Of a DNA stretch of 64,000 bases, positions 10,227 to 18,907 are shown one piece after another. A program made the position numbers and the translations under genes. The DNA is taken from assembly GCA_013368315.1 (NCBI GenBank), contig JAACJM010000025.1, positions 310,001-374,000 of the forward strand, read 5' to 3'. A model generated the notes under the pieces. The model ran no database searches. It worked only from the letters and a program-made list of their open reading frames with translations, and was not told where the DNA came from. How positions within the stretch are numbered: position 1 is the stretch's first letter; each line of letters starts with the position of its first letter. Source of the stretch: Tetrapyrgos nigripes. Lineage: Eukaryota; Basidiomycota; Agaricomycetes; Agaricales; Campanellaceae.

Positions 10227-12380
10227 CTATAACATGGACATTTCAATGCCAACTTCAAGTACGATTACAAAATATCCTAGGGGAAGAGTGTTCCTGGAAC
10301 CTAAAACGGCAGCGGTGATCTTGCGCCTCAAACCGACGTCGTAGAGTTGATTTGAATTGCGTGAAATACGACCGCCCTTCATCAGTATCTGGAATGATGG
10401 TTTTCGCTGCTCGAACTCTGGGGTGCTTCTATGACCAGGGCTAAAATAAGATTTCCAGATTTTTTCCCCGTTTTCCCAAGAAGCGTCGAAGAATCCAATG
10501 TCCATCCATGGCTCCGAAGAATTTGAAAATCCGAATGTCAGGTAAATCGTGTCCGAAAGTGATAAGTTTGTGCCGGGGTTTGCTAATGTGTAAGTGATTA
10601 CACGGAAGTTACCACTATTAGGTATGCTGATGAGTCTCTGGCCACCGCCTTCCTTCGAGAAAAAATCGGGCGGATAGACGTCTCGGAGAGTCCACTCTTC
10701 AGGATCTCGTACCGGAGCCGCACCCAGAATGGGAGTTTCCACCCATTTTAATTTCAGTGGCGCCATGATACCATGGTTGGGTATGTCATCCAATAACTTT
10801 GTCAGATATACATTGCTGGGGTTTCTTGGGAAATAATTGACTTCAAGCACCCTTTCCAATGGGTTGCTCGTCATTTGGAAAGTGACCGACACTAGTCCAC
10901 CGCTTTTCAGGGCTGTGATCATTGTGTCAAGACGGTACGGAGAGGCATGGTACAAATGGAGCCTGGAAACATCCCCCGGATTGTTGATTTGCCCCTCTGT
11001 CAGCGTTTGGGAGTGCATTAAGGGATCAAATACAACCGAAAACGATTCTCTGAATGTCTGGGATTGATAGTTCAGGACTATGAATGGCGGCGATGAATTC
11101 AAAGGGCGCAGACGAATCTGGAGCTTGTTATCTGGAGTGACTTGATGCTGAATGTTGGGTGTACAGCGGAGGAAAGGTGGAATCGCAGCGTAAATGACTT
11201 CAAACTCCCTGTCCTTTCTCTGCCGTGCGACTGGAGGCTCTCTCACAACCAGCTCCTGAACATCAGGGAGTAAGGACACAGCAACCAATTTCACTTCATG
11301 TGGTAAGCTTCGCACGTATTCCTGTCCGGCCGTCTTTCGAAGATAAACGGAAAAATAATGGACTGGATCAGTGCTCTTGTCCGATCGGCACAGTAATGAC
11401 GCTAGGAACAGATCAGGTTCGGAGGATGCTGGACCGACAGGAAGGGTGATGCGCAAGCCATTGTTGCCAAAGGAATAGGAAGACTCGTGACCAGTCCGAC
11501 CTGACTCCGACTTCCCAACTTCACCAGAGGCTCTGAACTCCAAGGGAGATCTCGCCAACAAACCGCGAGGTCCTACCTCCCCTTCAGGTGCAATCCAGGC
11601 AAAAATGCTGCGGTCATCAGATATTTTGATGATTTCCTGCTGAAGACGCAGGAATGCCTTCGCAGCTCCTTCACCATAGATTGGCGGCATGCTGACCCCG
11701 AAGATACCCATCAGACAGTAGGCCAGATCCTCGGGACGCGTTGTCTGTCTAAAGGCAGCCCAAGACATCCTCTGAGCTACGCTATATTCCTCGACATCGC
11801 CATGCGTGAAGACCCGGACCGGGATAGACGTTATGGCTGAGACGACATCCTGCAAGTCCCATCTCGTCCCAATCCTGTTCCATTCCAAATCTAAGAAGAC
11901 CACAAACGACGGAGTGATGAGTTCCTGAAGCGTCCAGCCTCTCTTGAACCATTTGCTACTCCTGAACCCCGACGCCGGATCACGAGGGTAGGGGGAGCTC
12001 GAAACGTCGCACAGGTACACGTAGCAGACTTGTGAATCCTCGTAGTACTGGTACATCGAGTTGATGGCCTCCGAGAGTTCTGCACTGCTCTCCTTGTTTA
12101 TGCAACAAGAGTCCACCCAGATCCACTCGAAGTTGTATTTTCGAGCATGCTCGCAAGCCTTCCAGACTTTTTTATATCCAGCCTTTCCCCTCACAGCCTC
12201 AATCAACAAATTATCCTGCGATGACCTCTGGTCGCTTTGCTTGCTGCTCGCTGCCCAGACGTTCTGCATGTCCCGGAACGTCACTTCGTCTTTTTCCCAG
12301 GTGTGAGAGAGAATAGCATATGGTGGGATTCCGGTGTAGAACTCCTTAATCTCCAAGGTTTTCGTGTTTAGCAAACGCAT
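10227..12380 (-). CDS. HET-domain protein, copy 2
   Basis: A 717-residue intronless paralogue of the gene at 4656-6809, opening MRLLNTKTLEIKEFY. The HET block is intact: YAILSHTWEKDEVTFRDM, WIWVDSCCINKESS, KWFKRGWTLQELITP, and the PEDLAYCLMGIFGV motif. The N-terminal half is nearly identical to copy 1, while the C-terminal ~350 residues have drifted strongly with many substitutions and compensating indels. That suggests the C-terminal half is the diversifying, perhaps recognising, part, though this is inferred from one pair. No NACHT or WD40 module follows. Predicted role: incompatibility or non-self response. Confidence 0.9.
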   Translation of the reverse strand: MRLLNTKTLEIKEFYTGIPPYAILSHTWEKDEVTFRDMQNVWAASSKQSDQRSSQDNLLIEAVRGKAGYKKVWKACEHARKYNFEWIWVDSCCINKESSAELSEAINSMYQYYEDSQVCYVYLCDVSSSPYPRDPASGFRSSKWFKRGWTLQELITPSFVVFLDLEWNRIGTRWDLQDVVSAITSIPVRVFTHGDVEEYSVAQRMSWAAFRQTTRPEDLAYCLMGIFGVSMPPIYGEGAAKAFLRLQQEIIKISDDRSIFAWIAPEGEVGPRGLLARSPLEFRASGEVGKSESGRTGHESSYSFGNNGLRITLPVGPASSEPDLFLASLLCRSDKSTDPVHYFSVYLRKTAGQEYVRSLPHEVKLVAVSLLPDVQELVVREPPVARQRKDREFEVIYAAIPPFLRCTPNIQHQVTPDNKLQIRLRPLNSSPPFIVLNYQSQTFRESFSVVFDPLMHSQTLTEGQINNPGDVSRLHLYHASPYRLDTMITALKSGGLVSVTFQMTSNPLERVLEVNYFPRNPSNVYLTKLLDDIPNHGIMAPLKLKWVETPILGAAPVRDPEEWTLRDVYPPDFFSKEGGGQRLISIPNSGNFRVITYTLANPGTNLSLSDTIYLTFGFSNSSEPWMDIGFFDASWENGEKIWKSYFSPGHRSTPEFEQRKPSFQILMKGGRISRNSNQLYDVGLRRKITAAVLGSRNTLPLGYFVIVLEVGIEMSML

Positions 12381-12819
12381 CGTATGGCTAAGGATATGTG
12401 GTTAGATTTGCGGAGGTTGTCGTTGAAGAGAGTGTACTCACTGGTGAGAAGAGCGCAAGCTTTGATGAGTAAGCCTTCGACTTGGCTGTTAAAAGCAATT
12501 GTTAAGCGCTCAAACCTGTGTCTGTCTCGGCGGTTGAGGTGGCATCAGAAGTTGTTGCTTTGCTGTGGACTTACACAAATATAATGAGTTACGGCAAGTC
12601 CTCTTGCAAAGGTCAATAATTACAGGTCAATGATGAACATCCATATCTGATACGAAGACAACGAACTGAGAATTAACATAGCGTACACAACCTTGACCCA
12701 TGCTAACTGGAACCACACCCGATCCACGTCATGGATGTATGCGCGTCATTTGCAGCTAGCGGACTTCCACGGCCAGCCAAAAACGCGCAACAACCCAGGT
12801 CATTATATAGTTTTGCAAA
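12381..12819. other. Intergenic: HET copy 2 upstream
   Basis: Contains the short block ATTAACATAGCGTACACA (12672-12689) shared with 7322-7340 next to the HET fragment; this is common ancestry or a shared promoter element. No gene seen. Confidence 0.5.
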
Positions 12820-13784
12820 TCACAACTGGCCTATCCTCTGCGCAACCCTATCCCTAACCGTCTGATAGGCATTCAGTATCGTCTGCTCGTTGATGTTGAT
12901 TTCTGTCGTGTCAGGACGCGATCGGCTGACTCTGGAAGCGATAGCGGCAGCGTCTGTGTCGAGGATGATTCTGGTAATGGAGGCGTTCAGCGTATATCCG
13001 TATGGGCAGTTATGGGAAGAAGACTGTGAAAGTGCAAATAAGACGACCAAGATAAAATGGCCGCCCGAGCAATGCTAGGCGAAGAACTTTCCTCCACCAA
13101 CCCAACAACCAAACAAGAAAAAAAGCCAGAAAACATATCAAACATACAACACTCACCCATCATCAACCGTCTCATCCAGACAAAGTAACACCACATCCAA
13201 ATTCTCCAAAACTCCTCTCTTCTCCAGCTGATTCCTCAACAAAAGCGACATGGCATCAACGAGAGAGTTTAACGCCGTTGAGAGCATCAACTCGTTTTCG
13301 GTAGGCCCAGCGATGAAGTAGAGGATGAGGTCGAGAGAGTGTTTGTAGACGGCAAGGTGGCCGTCGTAGAGGATGATGTCGCCTGTGCAAAGATAGAGTA
13401 GGTATGTTAACGCGAACATAGAGAAGTCGAGATGAGTATGCCTGTGCCGTTTTCGCACTGCGCTACGACTGGCACCAGAATATAGCAAATCGAGAGAAAG
13501 AGAATATGATATGGTCGGTCCATGTCTGGCCAACGACGTCGTGTCCATCCCACAGAGAACAGAAAACATAAAAGATATAGAACACGACACCCACCTCCAG
13601 GCTTCTTCGTCTTTGTGAACAACCCCTTCTCAAAAGCCTTCTGCTCCTTCAACGTCAAAAAGTCCTTCGACTCGCCCTGCGGGTGACCTTGTAGACTTTT
13701 CGGTCTGTAGTACTTGGCCAATACGCGGTGTCCTTCGCTGTCCAGGATGATGAAAGCGTTTATGCTGTATAATGAGAGATTCAT
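12820..13784 (-). CDS. RET3: Coatomer zeta subunit (zeta-COP)
   Basis: Small subunit of the COPI coat for Golgi-to-ER and intra-Golgi vesicles; pairs with beta-COP in the F-subcomplex. Opens MNLSLYSINAFIILDSEGHRVLAKYY, the typical AP-small-chain-like start (longin fold). Exon 2 begins at 13382 with GDIILYDGHLAVYKHSLDL and includes ELMLSTALNSLVDAMSLLLR. The last exon resumes after DETVDDG with IILDTDAAAIASRV and ends DRVAQRIGQL. Intron 1 (13383-13594) is long for this genome at 212 nt; intron 2 ends near 12978. Length is normal for the family. Divergent from the gene at 14135. Confidence 0.93.
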
Positions 13785-14134
13785 TTTGCGATTACACTCG
13801 TCGGTCTTGAGGCTGTAATGTTCGTGAAAAGCTTTAGAAAACTTGAGCAGAAGTTTGGCAGATGAGTAGTTGGTCCACTGACGTGTTACTTCCTGTATTC
13901 GTCTACGGCGCGAATAGCTTCAGATTTCGGTGTCACTGTTAGAAAATTGGAGAAAATTGAGTTTGGAATTCGTTAAAGTCTTTGCAGGAGATAGTGGTAG
14001 TGAGGCAAAAAAGTAGAGCATTTGTACTGGAAGACTTGGGCTTACCGGGTGCGGTCACGACGGTACACGTCCAAAAGTGATTTGAGCAGATCTTTGTCAA
14101 GGACTCTCATTTCTGAAGCATACATCACTTTAAA
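13785..14134. other. Shared upstream region of RET3 and NIF3-like gene
   Basis: A 350-nt divergent promoter region between two housekeeping genes. Short frames here are not supported as coding. Confidence 0.4.
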
Positions 14135-14641
14135 ATGTCTACGCCAGCTTTACAAAAGTTCAAACTCGTATTCTTCTCCCCAACTGCAAATACCCGAACT
14201 ATACTCAATCATCTCTTCACCAAATTTCCACAAGAACTGGGGAAGGTAGGGAATTATGAGCAGTGTGCCTTTATCATGAAAGGAACGGGTTAGTGAGCAA
14301 AGAAGCTTCGCCCTAGTGCCTATGCTTTAGACTATCGTTCACTCATGCCATGCATAATGACTTCAGGCCAATTCCTCCCTACTGACTCAGCTAACCCGAC
14401 CATTGGCGGTAAGGGGCAGCTCGAATTCGTGGAAGAGGACAGAGTCGAGATGGTGGTGAATGATAAAGGCAAGAAGGAGGAGCTTCGGAAGGCGATCGAG
14501 GAGTTGAAGAAGGTCAGTTCTTCTGTTTAGCATGGCATCGATGCGTCAAGTATGAGACTAACATCGACCCATTGCGTTTGCAAATAGGTCCATCCGTATG
14601 AAGAGGTCGCGTTCGACGTTTACAAGCTGGAGGATATCTGA
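14135..14641 (+). CDS. Small NIF3/YqfO-type (CutA-like fold) protein
   Basis: About 100 residues from three exons: KFKLVFFSPTANTRTILNHLF and YEQCAFIMKGTG, an intron ending TTCAG at about 14367, QFLPTDSANPTIGGKGQLEF and EDRVEMVV, a second intron, and finally HPYEEVAFDVYKLEDI with TGA at 14639-14641. The GTGQF-P...GG-G-E...HPYEEVA-DVY pattern is the single CutA-like domain also found inserted in NIF3/YbgI (DUF34) proteins. Related fungal proteins have often been given misleading names (ATP phosphoribosyltransferase, RtxA). The domain occurs alone; the metal-binding NIF3 core is absent. Biochemical role unknown. Convergent with the CHY-finger gene. Confidence 0.8.
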
Positions 14642-14787
14642 GGTTTTGTCTTGGGGGGAACGACAAGAGATTACAGTATCGAATAGGATTGCAAAGCGAA
14701 GGGGAAAAGTGTACAAATATCAGAGCGAGAATGAACAGTAATTTGCACCATAAGACTCGGAGGAAGCTAAGGACCATCGTGGCCTGC

Positions 14788-15559
14788 CTATACTCCCAGA
14801 AGTTCTGCCTCTTCATCTGGAGTAAGCTCGAAGGCAGATCGCTGTGTTTGTTTCATACGCTCGTCCTTGATCATCCTAAAATAATGCCGACTATTAGACA
14901 AGCTGTCCAACACAATGATAAGCACATCGACGCACCTAGAATCTATCCTAGCATCTTCAGCCTCAACACCTACGACTGCCTGCGGTGTCTTCGCCTCTAT
15001 CACCTAAAAGATCAGCATCGTCAGCCAGACGGCTAGAATTTAAAATTAAAAAAAATTTTTTTTTTAAATAACTCACGTAGTGATTATCACAATGCGGGCA
15101 AAACTCATCGCTCTCCTCATAGTTCTCCATATCCTTTCTAAAAGCCTTCTTGCATTTCTTGCATATGAACACCATGTCATTCGTTCTGACAAGCCGATGT
15201 GATTGAGATTCTGCATGACATTCCGCGCAATCAAACCACAGTTTGCAGCATGGAGCGCGTATGGATACTTGAGCGTTTAGGATGTGTTTACTGTTCGAGA
15301 AATGGATAGTCTAAGTGAGATTCTAGAAGAAAAGAGAATAATGAGGAATCAGTGAAGACCTGATGGTCGGAATGGAGTACCTGCTTTCTCGGGGATAATT
15401 CAAGATAAGAATGAAGCAGAAAATAAACTAACCACATAGCAGATACTCAAACTGTCTAAGTCTTGAAGTTGGAGGAGGCGAAGGAGAGGTGCTTTCCAAA
15501 TTAGGCAACTTGACAGGTCGCGTTTTCTGCAAACCACGGTTGTCTCCTGTCCACCACAT
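14788..15559 (-). CDS. CHY-type zinc-finger protein
   Basis: Zinc-binding protein of about 170-180 residues. The CHY core reads KHILNAQVSIRAPCCKLWFD, CAECHAES, then FICKKCKKAFRKD and DEFCPHCDNHYVI, so all the Cys/His pairs of the zf-CHY domain are present. This stand-alone form resembles the yeast Hot13 group, which acts on small Tim proteins in the mitochondrial intermembrane space; the assignment to that role is inference. Exons: a 5' exon from MWWTGDNRG (15559, start uncertain) to RQFEYLLCG; the CHY exon; and a last exon from VIEAKTPQ to ELLGV with the stop at 14788. The last intron begins GTGAGT after NHY and contains an A/T run near 15048-15066. Confidence 0.82.
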
Positions 15560-16587
15560 GCACCTTTTTTTTTTTTTTGTATCTTCTACTCAAAGTGCTC
15601 TCTCACCCGAAAAAGGGACTGTTTATTACTCTATTAGCCAAATGGTTTAGAGTAGACAATGACAAAGACCACTAAATCTTGGAGGATTTGCAAACGAATT
15701 GCGGAAGTGTCATCGAGGTCGTTACTCCAATCTGACCCATTGGAGCCACTTGGAGTCACTGGTGAAACGGTGAATGCGTCAACTAAATGACCATCTATCC
15801 AGGGAATCAACATTCAGGAGAGGCCAGGGTGCGGTACCAGAGCTCGTGAATGCTTACTACTCACGAGAATACCTCCAGCACTACGTTTTCCTGGTCGTAA
15901 CATGGCACCCTTCGTTCCTGATATCGATACGGTCAGCCCCCGGAATCGTCCCGTAACAGAGGCTACTTTGTCGTGATCGAGTTCAGGAGCGGGATATGGC
16001 GAAAAAACCTCATCCGTCTTATCGTGCAAGTCGGTCAGTTTTTTCTGGCAGAACGGATTACATCTTCAATTTTCACTCGAGCACGCCATGGCTTCCACCA
16101 ACGGGCTACACTACAGAGTACACCAGCTGTTTTGCTTGGCATCTGGGACCTTTCACGATTCCTCTGTCTCCTCCCCTCCTTCGTCGTCATGACAAAAGTC
16201 AGTCCAAACCAAGCCCAGCTAGGCACAGTTCCTATTTTTATGGTGAGTTTAATTTTGGGCGTACCATTGCAAATTATGGACTAAAATGACCATCCTTTGC
16301 ACTGCTAGCGTCGACCACCTCGACAAAATTAGAAAGTACGATCGCCCAAAATTAGACGAGCATAGGACACTGCTGTGGTACGCGTCGCTGAGGTGCTAAA
16401 ACCCTGGTCCATCGGTCTATTTTCTACCTCGCAATTTCAGCCAACTCAGTAGCCATGGCGTATTTAAAGGACTTGGATCATTAGAGTTTTCTCCAGATCC
16501 CAACGAGGCTTTTGATTTTGCCGACTCCAGACATCTTTCAGCCCTTCCTTTCCTCATCGAACCCCTACCACCTCTTCTGATACCAAG
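15560..16587. other. Intergenic, no supported gene
   Basis: About 1 kb. A poly-T run (15567-15579) and overlapping frames at 15973-16289 were examined; the two plus-strand frames overlap each other and neither resembles a known protein. The part after 16450 is CT-rich and is taken as the promoter and 5' UTR of the repeat-protein gene. Confidence 0.45.
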
Positions 16588-17563
16588 ATGAAGACCACCG
16601 CTTTCCTCGCCACTGTTCTCCTTTCCGTGTTTGTTGCTGTCACAGCTTCTCCTCTTCCTATTGTGAGTTTGACTTCAATATCGTTATTTTGGTACGAGTT
16701 CATCATGCTGACATCTTTTTATCTATCTCTCCTTCTAGAACGCCGAAGGCTCTCTCCAAGTCGCCAGAGGCCTCGTATCCAGTGACGTCTTTGTTGCTCG
16801 TGCCGACGCCGAGAAGGATGACAAGAAGGACTCGAAGCCCAAGGACGACAAGAAGCACCACTCTTCCTCCTCGTCGAAGAAGGGTAAGGAGGGCAAACGT
16901 GACGTCAAAGACCTCGAGGCCCGCAAGGAGAAGCATCACGATGACAAGCACCACAAGGGCGAGGGCGAGAAGAAGGATGTTGAGGAATTGGAGGGTCGCA
17001 GGGAGAAGCATCACGACGACAAGCACCACAAGGGCAAGGGCGAGAAGAGGGAGGCGAAGGAGGACAAGAAGGAAAAGCACCATGACGACAAACACTACAA
17101 GAGCAAGGACGAGAAGAGGGATGTTGAGGAGTTGGAGGGTCGCAAGGAGAAGCATCACGATGACAAGCACCACAAGGGCAAGGGCGAGAAGAGGGAGGCG
17201 AAGGAGGACGAGGAAAAGCATCATGACGACAAATACCACAAGGGCAAGGGCGAGAAGAGGGATATTGAGGAGTTGGAGGCTCGCAAGGAGAAGCATCACG
17301 ATGACAAGCACCACAAGGGCAAGGGCGAGAAGAGGGATGATGAGGAATTGGAGGCTCGCAAGGAGAAGCATCACGATGACAAGCACCACAAGGGCAAAGG
17401 CGAGAAGAGGGAGGCAAAGAAGGAAACGAAAGACAAGAAAGAGAAGCACCACGATGAGAAGGAACACAAAGGCAAGGGTGAAAAGAGGGAGGTAAAGGAA
17501 GACAAGAAGGAAAAGAAGGAAAAGCACCACAAGACTGATGATACCAAGCCCAAGTCCCACTAA
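16588..17563 (+). CDS. Secreted His/Lys-rich tandem-repeat protein with dibasic (Kex2-type) sites
   Basis: Predicted 299-residue secreted precursor. Exon 1 (16588-16662) is exactly a signal peptide, MKTTAFLATVLLSVFVAVTASPLP; a 76-nt intron follows, then exon 2 (16739-17563). The mature part is eight repeats of about 23-27 residues built on EKHHDDKHHKGKGEKR plus a ninth partial copy. Spacers alternate between D-EELE-(G/A)RK and EAKED. Seven repeats end in KR, some as KREA like yeast alpha-factor spacers, so Kex2 then Ste13-type processing into many His-rich peptides is plausible. The composition is almost entirely K, E, D, H, R and G, with no Cys. Possible roles are metal binding, a cationic defence peptide, or a surface polymer. 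I know no named family. Long open frames on the other strand and frames are by-products of the repeat. Confidence 0.8.
16921..17535 (+). repeat. Coding tandem repeat, ~75-nt units in ~150-nt pairs
   Basis: Eight in-frame units sharing GAGAAGCATCACGATGACAA and AAGGGCGAGAAGAGGGA blocks. Adjacent units form pairs (EELE-type spacer followed by EAKED-type spacer), so the array probably grew by duplicating two-unit blocks. Copies differ by point changes and a few codon indels. Confidence 0.9.
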
Positions 17564-18525
17564 GAGTAGGGTGTTCTGGTCGATCTGGGTGGTTCTTTAA
17601 TGGTTTCATGCTTTCGTATATACATACTACATTGGACATTTTTGCCTTCTCTCTCTTCTTTTTTTTGATGTTTGATACGCTACATATTCCAAATGATACA
17701 CGGTCTTCATTGAGCAAAAGAATGAAATTTTTGTTCAACGCCGGAAAGTCGCGTCTGAAAATTGTCGGCAAAGCTTTCTCTTTGCGACATTCATCTGCAT
17801 CTCAAGCCCTATTATATCTTTCATTCACCATATTCGTATCAATCTTCCTGGCTTCAGCGTCACAACAGGTACAAGGCGCAAACCGCACATTTCTTCAAGT
17901 TGGTCAAGCTTTGACAAATGAACGTGGAGGGGTTTTTCGCACAAGGACGATAACAATGGCAAGGCTACATAGTACAGTCATTTGTTATACTGCCTAAGCC
18001 TTGTCATTCTAGATCTTAAGGTCCCTCGAACTTCGGACCAGCTATTGTTATTCAGGCTCATAGATGTCGAAAGCTGTAGACGGTTGGACGATTGACAGCA
18101 ATGAGCTCCCTTGCGCCGGGTTCTAATGACCCCGGGCCTTGATCGCGAACGATATTTCCTCAGATCATCATAAACTTTGCGGAAGGTGGTTGACCGGTGG
18201 ACATTGCGTTGGTACAGACTGGTCTCGTATATTGTCGTTCGCATTGTTCAAGTTCCTTCAGTTACATGATACAGGTTCTTCTCTATGAAGGCACAATATC
18301 CTCCTTTGATCACAAGGCTCAAGTACACGATCGCTTGTCCCCAACTTCACTAGCTCAGGGGTTTGCCGCTTCGACACATACTTTGCGGAGGTGCGCCCTG
18401 ATGATGGCAAGGGGCGGCATACATAAGGTACTGGGATCATCTAGCCATTCTCCAGTGCCCAGCTAGGCGTCTCATCCTCCTGCAAACTCATTTGCCTCTG
18501 CTGCTTCACTCGAAGAGAATACATC
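17564..18525. other. Intergenic between two secreted-protein genes
   Basis: 3' UTR of the repeat gene, then about 500 nt upstream of its paralogue. A 129-codon plus-strand frame at 17608-17997 begins inside the likely 3' UTR, contains a hydrophobic stretch, and has no recognisable domain; I do not call it a gene. Confidence 0.4.
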
Positions 18526-18907
18526 ATGAAGACCTCAGCTTTCTTTGCTGCCGTCTTGTTTTCCATGTTCATTGCCACGACGGCTTCGCCCCTACCTGTG
18601 GTGAGTTCTTCATCATTGTCCTTCTATCTATTCTTTCCAATCCCGGGACGACCGGCGTATACGTTGCTTCAAATCACAACCACACTTCGTCGTTTTTACC
18701 AGTGTTACCACCATAATCCATCATATTCACTGACATCATAATTTTATACAGACCGAAGGATCACTAGTCGCTCGCAACGTCGAATACGATTTCGTGAACA
18801 GGATGAAGAAGCGCTCTGATGTTGGTGCTGAAGAGGAAGTGGTGAAGAGAGGGAGGTACCCGTTTCGTGAAACTCCAGCTGCGGGTTTCGCGCCTCGGCC
18901 TTCCTGA
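18526..18907 (+). CDS. Small secreted precursor with two dibasic sites
   Basis: 76 residues. Exon 1 (18526-18600) is 75 nt, the same length and phase as exon 1 of the repeat protein 2 kb upstream, and encodes a closely related signal peptide, MKTSAFFAAVLFSMFIATTA followed by SPLPV. Exon 2 (18752-18907) encodes TEGSLVARNVEYDFVNRMKKR, then SDVGAEEEVVKR, then GRYPFRETPAAGFAPRPS. Cleavage after KKR and VKR would release an acidic spacer and an 18-residue Pro/Arg-rich C-terminal peptide with no Cys and no CaaX box (so not a lipopeptide pheromone). Peptide release and function are inference; only the architecture is seen. Confidence 0.75.

Noticed and set aside
15973..16289. Two overlapping ~100-codon plus-strand frames
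   Set aside because: Different frames over the same bases, no homology recognised, no intron support.
16921..17535. Possible CRISPR-like array
   Set aside because: Repeats are contiguous coding units with no unique spacers, in a eukaryotic genome.
16689..17771. Several 190-290-codon frames overlapping the His/Lys repeat gene on both strands
   Set aside because: They result from a stop-poor 75-nt tandem repeat; only the frame joined to the signal-peptide exon has sensible start, intron and stop.
17608..17997. 129-codon plus-strand frame with a hydrophobic segment
   Set aside because: Starts inside the probable 3' UTR of the repeat gene and has no recognisable domain or promoter.
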